From Chitinophaga varians (lineage in GTDB: Bacteria > Bacteroidota > Bacteroidia > Chitinophagales > Chitinophagaceae), in assembly GCF_014529945.1 (NCBI RefSeq), contig NZ_JACVFB010000003.1:1240001-1304000 (forward strand): 64,000 nucleotides of DNA, in the 5' to 3' direction. This document shows positions 53,505 through 61,979 of this stretch, in pieces. The translations under genes were made by a program, and so were the position numbers. Under the pieces are notes generated by a model. The model made no database searches. It saw only the letters and a list, made by a program, of their open reading frames with translations, and was not told the origin of the DNA. Numbering within the stretch: position 1 is the first letter of the stretch; each line of letters begins with the position of its first letter.

Positions 53505-54107
53505 TTACACCAGCCTTTCTTTCATGGCTTTCACAATGGCATTGGAACGGGAATTCACGTCAAGTTTGCGGTAGATGTTCATGATATGCGATCGCACTGT
53601 TCCCACACTGATGTGACAGTGTTCGGCAATCTGTTTATAGGTATCACCATTTACCAGGCAACGCAGGATTTCTTTTTCACGGGGTGATAACCCATAGGGA
53701 TCATGACTATTTCCGCGTTCTTTCCGGAAAAACGCCAACACCTTGTTCACTGCCACCATATTAGATTGCAGCGCGGTTTCGTAGACTTGCGATATGAACT
53801 CTGTCAGGGATACAGGCGGGATGTGGTCTACCGCCAACCCCTCCTCGCGGACAGGCATCTCTGTCAGGGATTTACCTTTCTCATTTAAAGTCAGCAAAAT
53901 CACATTTATATCGGGATACGCAGCTTTTACAATACTGGCAGCCTCTATCGCAGTCAATCCAGGTATCTCTATATCCATAAAAACAAGGTTACAGATATCT
54001 TTAGCTAATTGTTGTAACATATTCGTTGATTCGCTATGCAATGCCGCCACTTCATAAACCTCCCCTTCTACTAAATGACCAGCATTTATAGGCCCCACTT
54101 TTTTCAT
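53505..54107 (-). CDS. LuxR-family response regulator with atypical receiver
   Basis: A 200-residue regulator. C-terminal LuxR/NarL HTH (about 137-200): GLSPREKEILRCLVNGDTYKQIAEHCHISVGTVRSHIMNIYRKLDVNS written here as PREKEILRCL, YKQIAEHCHISVGTVRSHI and YRKLDVNSRSNAI. The receiver-like part keeps the phospho-acceptor site (VFMDIEIPG, Asp45), but the acidic pair at the N-terminus and the Lys/Thr switch residues are not evident. It may act without phosphorylation. No histidine kinase is nearby. It lies between two fucosidase operons on the same strand and may control them. Confidence 0.8.
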   Translation of the reverse strand: MKKVGPINAGHLVEGEVYEVAALHSESTNMLQQLAKDICNLVFMDIEIPGLTAIEAASIVKAAYPDINVILLTLNEKGKSLTEMPVREEGLAVDHIPPVSLTEFISQVYETALQSNMVAVNKVLAFFRKERGNSHDPYGLSPREKEILRCLVNGDTYKQIAEHCHISVGTVRSHIMNIYRKLDVNSRSNAIVKAMKERLV

Positions 54108-55000
54108 ATTATTCCTTTTGGGTTATGTATATTTCGTATGAAAATCTTCCATTTTTAACTGTAAGTCTGGAAGCTGGTATGGCTGAATATTTTGCATAAT
54201 GGAAAGTTCACACGGTTTCCATACCCCAAACAAATTTGAAACAATTACTATCAGTAGTCAATCGGATACGTATATGGTTTTTCAATAAATATTAATATAC
54301 AATTTGTTCAATATTAGAGTAAAAACTAACTACTAACGTGGTATAAATCAATAAATTAAGGATTAACTGAATTACAATCAACTAGTTTTCAGCTTTTTGA
54401 AAGCCGGCTATTTTTGCAATTCTAACAAATTATATTTAATCATATATATTATATTTTAACCATTTCTGCGCGTTTTTCTACTTCCTTATTTATTTTTTCA
54501 AATTCGGTTTTCCAACATAGGTGGATGTACGCCCGGGAAAACAATAGGGTTTCTTTTTGCTTCTACCATTGCTGCTGTTCCGTCTGGTTGATGAACTTCT
54601 CTGACAACCTTACAGTGTTGAATACTTTTTACTTCTTCGGCCCCCGGCTACCGACTGATGGCTTATCCCCGGGGAAAATATGGTTTTAATGGTTTTAGTG
54701 TTTCGCCGCTGTTCATTCCGGTAATCCGGTATATACATGCCCGTTACTAACGGTATATACCTGATGGCCCTGTTATACACAGCTGCTGGTAAAACGGATA
54801 TGGTTGCTCCATCACTGGATTGATGACATTGGGATACTCCGGAGTAGCCGGCATCCTGAAGCTGATTAAGATATCGGTTGTGTCTTTATATGCTTAATTC
54901 TGACTAATAGCTTCATTCCGAATGTTTAACAAAAAAGAAATGGTACAATAAAAATAATACCTTTTCTCACAAAAAGAAGTCTTTTTTCTAATAGGTGAAA
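54108..55000. other. Gene-free AT-rich region between LuxR and the GH29 operon
   Basis: About 890 bp. The first 400 bp are strongly A+T-rich. A 50-codon minus-strand open stretch (54498-54647) has protein-like composition but no start codon at its upstream end, so it may be a gene remnant. Direct repeats CGGTATATAC lie at 54727-54736 and 54751-54760. No intact gene or clear promoter was found. Confidence 0.5.
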
Positions 55001-55042
55001 AAACGCAAAAAGCGGAAGGCGCATTACACCCTTCCGCTTTTT
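55001..55042 (-). terminator. Intrinsic terminator of the GH29 operon
   Basis: A 13-bp stem AAAAAGCGGAAGG / CCTTCCGCTTTTT, continued on the minus strand by GCGTTTTTT, 36 bp after the stop codon of the 456-aa fucosidase. Confidence 0.8.
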
Positions 55043-55077
55043 ACGTTTTCCTGTTCATTGCATCAGTTGATCCGGAA

Positions 55078-56448
55078 CTACTCCAGTATCAGCTCGATTA
55101 CCGGAATTTCCACCTCCGGCTTGCGTACCGGCACATCTATGGCCAATGCGCCTTTATCAGTGTCTTTCATTTTCAGCTCTGAACCATCATGCAGGAACTG
55201 GGCATATTTTACCTTGCCCTTCAGCCCCGGCAGTTCAATGCGCTGCAACGGATAATCGAGCAGATGCACATACAACCGCTTCGTGTCGGGATTGTAGGTA
55301 AGCAGGGTATTATCCGGCCGCTGAATACCGGCAGGCGCCTCTGTACAGCCGTAAATGGAACGTCCGTTGACCTTCATCCAATCACCCATTCCCTGCAAAC
55401 GTTCCTGCGCACGGGCATCAAAGAGGCCACGGGAAGTGGGTCCCACATTGAGCAACAGATTACCGCCTTTGCTGACAGACTCGATCAGCAGCACCAGCAG
55501 CTGCTTGTTGTCCTTCCAGGAAGTCTCATCACGATAGTAACCCCAGGAACCAGAGAAAGTCTGACAGGTTTCCCAGTGTATCCGCTTGCCGTTACGGGTA
55601 GGCCATTCAGACACCTTGTATTGTTCCGGTGTCGCAAAATCGCCGCCATCATCGTATTCACCCAGGTCCAGGCGATCATTGATGATGATGCCGGGCTGTA
55701 GCTTCCGCACCATTTTAATCAACGCCAGCGAGTTCCAGTCGTTATGATCTTTTCCATTGGCTCCCGGATAAGAGAAATCTGTCCATAGCATATCAATTTT
55801 TCCATAATTGGTCATCAGTTCCCGTACCTGGTTAAACAGATAAGTACGGTACTTTTCCATATCACGGCCTTTATTGAGCCTTTCGTATTCCTTCGGGTCA
55901 TTGACACGCTGCGGATGCACCCTGTCAATGGTAAAGTCCGGATGATGCCAGTCGATCAGCGAATAATAAAATCCCACCTTCAGTCCTTCTGCCCTGAAAG
56001 CGTCCACCCATTCTTTGACCAGGTCTTTTTTGATGGCCGTCTTCGTGGATTTATAATCAGTGTATTTGGAATCAAACAAACAGAAACCTTCGTGATGTTT
56101 GGTGGTGATCACGGCATATTTCATGCCCGCTGCTTTGGCCATACGGGCCCATTCGCGCGGATTGTACAGGTCCGGATCGAAGTTGTCAAAATATTTCTGA
56201 TATGCGCTGTCTGTCATGCGCTCATAGTTCTTGATCCACTCGTGGCGGGCAGGCAGGGAATACAAGCCCCAGTGGATAAACATGCCGAAGCGGTCGTGCA
56301 CCCACCAGGACAGGCGCTTTTCCATTTGCTCCGGTGTTTCGTTGAAGATTTTTTTCTGTTGTGCCTGCACCTGTATCTGCAAACAGCATAACAGGGTCAT
56401 AACGGCGAGTGTCAGCTTCTTCATAAATCGTAATGATAAATTTTTCAT
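55078..56448 (-). CDS. GH29 alpha-L-fucosidase, compact form
   Basis: A 456-residue secreted fucosidase. Signal peptide region MKKLTLAVMTLLCCLQIQVQAQ, with a second in-frame ATG eight codons upstream used here as start. Landmarks: RFGMFIHWGLYSLPARHEW, AVITTKHHEGFCLFDSK, KVGFYYSLIDWHHPDF, nucleophile Asp224 in IDMLWTDFSYPG, and KGGNLLLNVGPTSRG. The C-terminal part is a short beta-sandwich only. SWGYYRDETSW has the usual GH29 region after the barrel acid residues. Last gene of a three-gene operon, 9 bp after the previous gene. Confidence 0.92.
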   Translation of the reverse strand: MKNLSLRFMKKLTLAVMTLLCCLQIQVQAQQKKIFNETPEQMEKRLSWWVHDRFGMFIHWGLYSLPARHEWIKNYERMTDSAYQKYFDNFDPDLYNPREWARMAKAAGMKYAVITTKHHEGFCLFDSKYTDYKSTKTAIKKDLVKEWVDAFRAEGLKVGFYYSLIDWHHPDFTIDRVHPQRVNDPKEYERLNKGRDMEKYRTYLFNQVRELMTNYGKIDMLWTDFSYPGANGKDHNDWNSLALIKMVRKLQPGIIINDRLDLGEYDDGGDFATPEQYKVSEWPTRNGKRIHWETCQTFSGSWGYYRDETSWKDNKQLLVLLIESVSKGGNLLLNVGPTSRGLFDARAQERLQGMGDWMKVNGRSIYGCTEAPAGIQRPDNTLLTYNPDTKRLYVHLLDYPLQRIELPGLKGKVKYAQFLHDGSELKMKDTDKGALAIDVPVRKPEVEIPVIELILE

Positions 56449-56457
56449 GATGGATGT

Positions 56458-58614
56458 TTACTCTGCTACCAGCCAGGTGTATCCGGAGGCCGGAATCGTC
56501 ACTTTCACGTGAGCGGTATACTGACGGTCAAGACGATACGTTTTTAGTGCGCCTTCTTTCTCTCTTATCTTCACGGTCTGGGTAAGACCGGTATAATACA
56601 GTGGCAACGCCACTTCCCGGGTAATGGGCGTGGCGGTGGGGTTGTACAACATCACCATTGCCTTTTGTGGCAGCACGGAACTGATGTGCATGATACCGTC
56701 CCAGTCGCGGCCATCAGGGCGGCGGAGATGCAGTACATCGGTATTAAGGATATCACGGTACTTTTTATACCAGCCCACTACCTGCTGCACCAGCTGGTGT
56801 GTGGCATCGGTATCGTACAACCGCGGGCCACGATAGCAAGCCTGAACGCCGGCGCCGTAGTATTGCATCATCAGTTGCTCATAAGTATCGAGGTGGTCTT
56901 TCAGCGGCTCCAGCGTAGCATCTGCGCCGCCGCCATGGTATTCGCTCAGCGGCACAAAACCCCAGCTCATGGAAGGTGTTTTCTCCCAGGTACCGTCAAA
57001 AATATTCTGCCGGTTGAGGATCAGCTGTTCAGCTCTTGGCAGCGAGAAATTCACCTCCCGGTAACCCAAACTGATTTTGTTGGTACCGTCCATGAAATAC
57101 CAGTCAGGCGCATTGATATAAACGCCTTTGGCATTCAGGAAACGATACAGTCCTTTTTGCAGCTGCATTTGTTTCCACTGGGAATCATCTTTCCCGCTAT
57201 GACCCGGATGGGTGGTGGAAGCGCAGACATCACCGGGATAAGGCCCGTCATTCTCAAAAATATCGAAGCCGGTAGCGGTAATGAAGTGTTTCAGTTTATC
57301 GAGATAACCGAGGCCCCATTTGCTGCCCAGACAGGGGGCGTTGCCGAAGAAAGCGCCGCCGGGCTTTCCGGTAGCAGGATTGATCACATCATCTTCATCA
57401 CTGATACGCCTGCTTGAAAACAGGGAGTATCCGCCCAGCATTACTTTTTTACGATGGGCATAGTCAGCCAGTGCTTTATATTTCGCGATATTGGCCGCAC
57501 TGGTGTCTTCCATATTGAGGCCGCTGCCAAAACTCAGGATCACGCCTTCATAGCCGGTGGCCGCACATTGATCGATGATGTTTTTCACCTTCACCGGATC
57601 GGTGCTGACGAGGTGCATGAAGATGGGGTTTTCGGTGGTCCATGGCGCCAGCACGCGGTACATGCGGCGTTTGGCCAGCCCGTTGCGTTCCCGGTCATAA
57701 CCATCGAGCAGCAGTTCGTAAGTACGGATGGATTCAAAATGTTCCCCCGCCGCCAACATTATACCTACCGGCACTTTGGGATGTACCTCCAGCACACAGG
57801 GCGTCAACAGATCATAGTTCACCTGTGAAGTATAGGTGCTGTCTGTTTTCCAGTGAGTGGTCTGATCGCTGAGCCTGGCCGTCATGGAGTTGTTGAAAGT
57901 GTAGTTGCTTTCCACATAAATGCCATGCGGTGTCCTTATCTGGTCCGGACTTCCCACCACGGTAGACTCTTCTTCCGGTGTGGCCAGTATTTCATTGACC
58001 ACCTGGTCCAGCTTCATCGTTTGCCCGGTACCGTTAGTCACCTCCAGCCATTTGGACAGCAACGGGATACCATCAAAAACTTCGTAGTGCACTTTTACGG
58101 TTACCCCCTGCAATTCCGGTGCCTGGGCTTTATACGCAAAGATCACCGCTTTGCCGGTAGCCTGCCGGGGGTTGGCACACCAGCGGCCGGCTTTCCAGTT
58201 GAGCGCCGGTTGTATGTCTGCAATCTGATGGCCGGCATATACAAAATCATGCGCGCCAGCCTGCAGGTTGTCGAGCCAGGCGGGCAACAGATAAGCGTTC
58301 TGGCGCTGTCCCGTGGCGCCGCCCACCTGATAAGCGCGGCCGTTGATCAAGAGGCGTGCTTCCGGCTTTATCGCACGCAGCAATTGCTCTCCGCTCACCA
58401 GATTACGGAAATCCGTACAAATAACGTTGGGGGCCGTACGAAAACTGCGGCTCAACAAACCATTGCTGAGCACAATTTCTTTTCCTTTTTCCGTGGCCGT
58501 GGCCGTAAACCCTTGCGGGTCTATCAGCCAGTCACGGACCGGCATCTTCGGCTGCGCCGTTGCCAGTGCGGCATACAAGCCTGCGGTCAATAGCAGGGGT
58601 GTCTTTTTTTTCAT
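56458..58614 (-). CDS. Putative secreted glycoside hydrolase, alpha-galactosidase-like barrel
   Basis: A 718-residue exported protein (signal MKKKTPLLLTAGLYAALATAQ). Residues about 40-330 look like a beta-sandwich (VLSNGLLSRSFRTAPNVICT). About 340-620 look like a TIM barrel: EGVILSFGSGLNME, KVMLGGYSLFSSRR, GFDIFENDGPYPGD and GVYINAPDWYFMDGTNK, with several Asp that could be catalytic. A C-terminal beta domain follows (VMVMLYNPTATPITREVALP shape). The layout recalls clan GH-D (GH27/GH31/GH36), but I cannot place it in a named family. It lies between two GH29 fucosidases (9 and 24 bp gaps), so it likely acts on the same fucosylated glycan. Confidence 0.6.
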   Translation of the reverse strand: MKKKTPLLLTAGLYAALATAQPKMPVRDWLIDPQGFTATATEKGKEIVLSNGLLSRSFRTAPNVICTDFRNLVSGEQLLRAIKPEARLLINGRAYQVGGATGQRQNAYLLPAWLDNLQAGAHDFVYAGHQIADIQPALNWKAGRWCANPRQATGKAVIFAYKAQAPELQGVTVKVHYEVFDGIPLLSKWLEVTNGTGQTMKLDQVVNEILATPEEESTVVGSPDQIRTPHGIYVESNYTFNNSMTARLSDQTTHWKTDSTYTSQVNYDLLTPCVLEVHPKVPVGIMLAAGEHFESIRTYELLLDGYDRERNGLAKRRMYRVLAPWTTENPIFMHLVSTDPVKVKNIIDQCAATGYEGVILSFGSGLNMEDTSAANIAKYKALADYAHRKKVMLGGYSLFSSRRISDEDDVINPATGKPGGAFFGNAPCLGSKWGLGYLDKLKHFITATGFDIFENDGPYPGDVCASTTHPGHSGKDDSQWKQMQLQKGLYRFLNAKGVYINAPDWYFMDGTNKISLGYREVNFSLPRAEQLILNRQNIFDGTWEKTPSMSWGFVPLSEYHGGGADATLEPLKDHLDTYEQLMMQYYGAGVQACYRGPRLYDTDATHQLVQQVVGWYKKYRDILNTDVLHLRRPDGRDWDGIMHISSVLPQKAMVMLYNPTATPITREVALPLYYTGLTQTVKIREKEGALKTYRLDRQYTAHVKVTIPASGYTWLVAE

Positions 58615-58638
58615 TTGTCACTATAAATTTAGCAGTCC

Positions 58639-60426
58639 TTATTTCACCGGCTGCAGGATGACCTTGCGCAGCCGGAACAATTCCTTTTTATTGCCTGACA
58701 CGGGTTTGACGGTCAGGTTGTTGATGCCGGGCTTATCCACGTGCAGGATACCGATAGCATGCCGGATAAATATCATCGGCTGATGGCTATCGAACTGACC
58801 GGTAAACAGTGTCAGGAAAGGCAGCTGTTGCCCGTTAAGTGTTACCACCCCCTGTTGCGACGCGCTGGATTTTTCACAGGCATACTCCAGCATGATCTTA
58901 TAATCTCCTGCATCCTGTATATCGAGCGGGAACACCAGCGCATCCTCCGGCGTAGTCATATCATACGCCAGGTTATCATGCTTCCAGTCACCGAAATAAT
59001 GCGACCAGGTAAACAGTTTGTTTTTCGCCGCACCATTATAAACAGCCCATACGGTGGGTATTTCCGCCTGTGCGTACTGGCTGCTGACAGTTTGTGTGCG
59101 CAGCTGGGAGCGGTCAGACTGGTTGCCGCTGTATTCCATCACCAGCACCGTATTACGTGTATCCGGCAACGTTACCGGCAGTTGTATGGTGGTTTCGTTC
59201 GGCTGTTGTTTGAACGTCAGCGCAGTGCCGGTACCCAGTACCTTAACGGATTTCACCCGGGCATCCACACCGGGAATCCGCAACTGGCGGTCGGCGGGCA
59301 TCTCCCATACATGCAGGAACAGTTTACCGGGCTTGCTGGTGGTAACGCCCCACGGTTGCGCTGGTATCAGTCCATAGGTAGTACCGTAGATACTCTCTCC
59401 ATATTGCTTCAACCATTTACCGGTGGCTTTCAGATAATCGATGGAATACTGAGGCCATTTACCCTCGCCGTCCGGACCTACATTGAGCATGAGGTTGCCC
59501 CCTTTGGAGGCTACATTGGAAAGGAGTTGTATGATTTCTTTGGGAGATTTAAAATTGAGATCGTGTTGAATATATCCCCAGGAATCGTTGTGGGTGTAGA
59601 TAGATTCCCATGCGCCTGTGATGGGGACAGGCGGCACTTCTGAATCGCCAAAGTCGCGGTAATCACCAAGACCATGGCCTACTCTGCTGCTGAACAGGCA
59701 GTTGGGTTGCAGCAGGCGCAGACTGTCGATCATCTGTTTGGTCTGTTCCGGTGTGAGGCCCCCCGGCATATCGAACCATACCAATCCCAGCTGACCGTAG
59801 TTGGTCAGCAGTTCTTTCAGCTGCGGAACAGACTTGGTGCGATAATACTGCTGGTAGTCTTTCTCTTTTGTGTTGAAGTCCCAGCTATTGCCGCCACCGT
59901 TCGGTTCGTGCCAGTCGAGGAACTGGGAGTAATAGAAGCCAAACTGAATGCCTTTATCACGACAGGCTTTGGAAAGGGCTTTCATGGGATCTTTACCATA
60001 CGGGGACGCATCTACGATATCGAAGTCGGTCACTTTGGAATCGTACATGCTGAATCCTTCATGATGTTTGGCCGTGATCACGAGATATTTTACGCCGGCT
60101 TCGCGGGCGGTATTGGCCCATTCCTCCGCGTTAAACCCTTGTGGGTTGAATGTCTTGGCGACGGCTGCATATTCTTTCGCGGGGGCTTTTGCCCGGTTCA
60201 TGATCCATTCACCGCTGCCGTAGTAGCTGCTGTCTTTCCAGCGGCCACCCAGTTTGGAATACAGTCCCCAGTGTATAAAAAGTCCGAACTTCGCGCCGGT
60301 AAACCATTTCAGGCCCGGATGGGCTGCATTGTTACCGCCTGATTTAGTCCACATATCGGGCATGTCCTGAGCGAAAAGGGCAGGATATAAACATACCGTC
60401 CATAACAACAGTACAAGTCGTTTCAT
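58639..60426 (-). CDS. GH29 alpha-L-fucosidase with C-terminal carbohydrate-binding-like domain
   Basis: A 595-residue secreted fucosidase (signal MKRLVLLLWTVCLYPALFAQ). Landmarks: AKFGLFIHWGLYSKLGGRW, LVITAKHHEGFSMYDSK, FGFYYSQFLDWHEPNGGGN, nucleophile Asp219 in GLVWFDMPGGL, and KGGNLMLNVGPDGEG. The final about 130 residues (from about 465; SHYFGDWKHDNLAYD ... GDYKIMLEYACEKSS) resemble a CBM6-like jelly roll. It is first in the three-gene operon. No clear -7 box is seen upstream. Confidence 0.92.
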   Translation of the reverse strand: MKRLVLLLWTVCLYPALFAQDMPDMWTKSGGNNAAHPGLKWFTGAKFGLFIHWGLYSKLGGRWKDSSYYGSGEWIMNRAKAPAKEYAAVAKTFNPQGFNAEEWANTAREAGVKYLVITAKHHEGFSMYDSKVTDFDIVDASPYGKDPMKALSKACRDKGIQFGFYYSQFLDWHEPNGGGNSWDFNTKEKDYQQYYRTKSVPQLKELLTNYGQLGLVWFDMPGGLTPEQTKQMIDSLRLLQPNCLFSSRVGHGLGDYRDFGDSEVPPVPITGAWESIYTHNDSWGYIQHDLNFKSPKEIIQLLSNVASKGGNLMLNVGPDGEGKWPQYSIDYLKATGKWLKQYGESIYGTTYGLIPAQPWGVTTSKPGKLFLHVWEMPADRQLRIPGVDARVKSVKVLGTGTALTFKQQPNETTIQLPVTLPDTRNTVLVMEYSGNQSDRSQLRTQTVSSQYAQAEIPTVWAVYNGAAKNKLFTWSHYFGDWKHDNLAYDMTTPEDALVFPLDIQDAGDYKIMLEYACEKSSASQQGVVTLNGQQLPFLTLFTGQFDSHQPMIFIRHAIGILHVDKPGINNLTVKPVSGNKKELFRLRKVILQPVK

Positions 60427-60595
60427 AACGTTGGATTTTTTATAGCACCGGTCAAAAAATATACATAAGCCGTGGCTTGTGCAAGCGGCTGGAAAATGCT
60501 ATCAGGGAAAGGGAAAATGGTACAAGAAATGATACCATGGAGGGCTACACGCTTACGTTAACGAATGGTTAACCAATTTTACAAAATGTAATATC

Positions 60596-60603
60596 TATCT
60601 TCG
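60596..60603 (+). promoter_or_regulatory. Possible -7 box for the small-RNA candidate
   Basis: TATCTTCG, identical to the box at 14597-14604. The predicted start, about 7 nt downstream, coincides with the first hairpin base at 60610. Confidence 0.35.
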
Positions 60604-60609
60604 ATACCA

Positions 60610-60788
60610 GAAGTTATCCTTTTTGCCTCCTGCATGATAACTTCCCAATGTTAGTATCATCTTATTCAACATATTACTAGGCTTCAATTTTGATTATCAA
60701 CATCTGTCAGTAGCTTATCTTTCTGCAGATGACATGTGAATGTTTTTAAAGCCCTTGCTGCATTGTCACAGCAAGGGTATTTTTTTTG
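60610..60788 (+). ncRNA. Candidate structured small RNA, about 179 nt
   Basis: Three hairpins in order: GAAGTTATC / GATAACTTC (60610-60618 with 60636-60644), CATCTG / CAGATG (60701-60706 with 60726-60731), and a terminator CCCTTGCTG / CAGCAAGGG (60752-60760 with 60769-60777) followed by TATTTTTTTT. The strong T-tract is on the plus strand, yet no plus-strand gene precedes it; the next plus gene begins 1.7 kb later. No open frame of note. It does not match an RNA family I know; a 6S-type RNA is one option. Confidence 0.45.
60752..60788 (+). terminator. Intrinsic terminator with no plus-strand gene upstream
   Basis: 9-bp stem CCCTTGCTG / CAGCAAGGG, 8-nt loop, then TATTTTTTTT. It may also weakly terminate the minus-strand immunity-like gene. 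Confidence 0.75.
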
Positions 60789-60895
60789 CAGTAATGGCTT
60801 GTTTTATATAGATGCCCACCTTTACTGAGATATCATGGCAGTACCCGGCTCACCACGCATTATTTTCCAGGCAGTAATGGATGGTCCGATAGCCG

Positions 60896-61093
60896 TTAAA
60901 GCTGTATAGGCTTGTGTTTCAGTGCTTTGTCCACCACTTCTTCAGCTGTCAGGTCCTCCCAATAAATGTAGTCGCTGACGTGGGGGTCAGACACCTGCTC
61001 TGCCAGTAAACTCAGCATGTTGTCGATCTCTTCTTCCGTACCCGCTGCAGCAGCTATTTTTTTCACCAATTCAATCAATTCTTCTCTGGTCAT
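60896..61093 (-). CDS. Colicin/pyocin immunity-like small protein
   Basis: A 65-residue acidic helical protein. The pattern TREELIELVKKIAAAAGTEEEIDNML followed by SDPHVSDYIYWE, given here as REELIELVKKI, GTEEEID and HVSDYIYWE, mirrors the Im2/Im7/Im9 family (EFLxLVxxIxxxxGTEEExD ... HPxGSDLIYYP). Im proteins bind and block nuclease colicins through the tyrosine-containing segment. No toxin gene is adjacent, and the protein is shorter than the usual 85 aa. The ATG at 61093 fits the family; the longer frame to 61147 adds unrelated residues. It may protect against a foreign nuclease or have another role. Confidence 0.6.
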   Translation of the reverse strand: MTREELIELVKKIAAAAGTEEEIDNMLSLLAEQVSDPHVSDYIYWEDLTAEEVVDKALKHKPIQL

Positions 61094-61802
61094 TTTGTGA
61101 TGTTGTTTTAAATGTATTTGCCGGCACCCGGGAATCGCTGTGCGCATTCGTTCCGCGTTCCCTGGTCTTCACTATATGCCGCTTCCGGCTGACGTCGTCT
61201 GTCCCGCGGCCGCTGTCCATCATAAACCGTGTTTGCTGTTCTGTTTAAAAATAAGGGCTTTTTGTCTCATTTTAAATCATCATATGCTCCGCAATCATCT
61301 TCTTCCGGGATTCCTCAATGCCATAGGGCTGCAGTTGCGGGGAGCCAGGCGGAATGTCTGATACGTCCGCAGGAAATTACTAACAGTTTGCGCAGCCCCT
61401 GGTACCGTTTTTCCGGGCGTCAGTTATACAGTAGGTTTATTTCCGGAACTGACAGCAGCAAATTATCACTCACCGGTTGATCGATTCCGTGAATGCATGC
61501 CGGTCTGGTTTCCGCAGGCGGTCCGTAGGTGCGTGACCGTATACCGGGCGTCGACTGCCTTCTGGCGGGGCTTTCCCCGGGAAGCGGCTACAGGGCAACT
61601 CCGATTCGCTGCCGGTGAATACCTTTCGGAGATGCGTGTCCGTATGGGAGGGCGTTGATGGTCCACAGACCACCTTTTCAACGACATCCCCGTATCCGGA
61701 TGGCCGGCGATGCCTTCCTGTGAGGCATTTGCCGGGTTTTCTTCCAAAAGGGAAAAAACAAATTACCGTCAGACTGCATTTTCAGCGCGGGCAGCAGGGG
61801 TA

Positions 61803-61979
61803 TGTGGATAACGTTTGTGGATAAACCGGATATTTCCCGGCGGCTGATGGTCAACCAACAATACCATCATCAACACAGACAAGGATTACATCAGTTATCA
61901 ACATCTATGTGAATAACGTGTGTGGATACCTGTTAATAAGTGTGGATAAATACCTAAAATCCAACAACCCTTATTCACA
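61803..61979. other. Candidate replication origin: cluster of DnaA boxes
   Basis: Seven 9-mers match TTATCCACA with at most one mismatch. Perfect on the minus strand: 61803-61811, 61816-61824 and 61941-61949. One mismatch: 61895-61903 (TTATCAACA), 61908-61916 (complement of TTATTCACA), 61921-61929 (complement of GTATCCACA) and 61971-61979 (TTATTCACA). An A+T-rich stretch follows to about 62250, suited to unwinding. Genes on the left for several kb run leftward and those on the right run rightward. dnaA is not in the window. Confidence 0.7.

Larger units (their letters stand above)
60427..60895. other. Gap with nested palindromes and a small-RNA candidate
   Basis: Palindromes CGTTAACG (60556-60563) and TGGTTAACCA (60566-60575) lie 130-150 bp upstream of the GH29 operon start and could be operator sites. 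The rest of the gap carries the candidate small RNA at 60610-60788 on the plus strand. Confidence 0.5.

Noticed and set aside
53262..53687. 141-codon plus-strand open frame
   Set aside because: Partly antisense to the LuxR gene, Cys/His/Arg-rich, no domain.
61466..61747. 93-codon minus-strand open frame in the origin region
   Set aside because: Composition and the overlapping frames on both strands suggest chance; no start context or family similarity.
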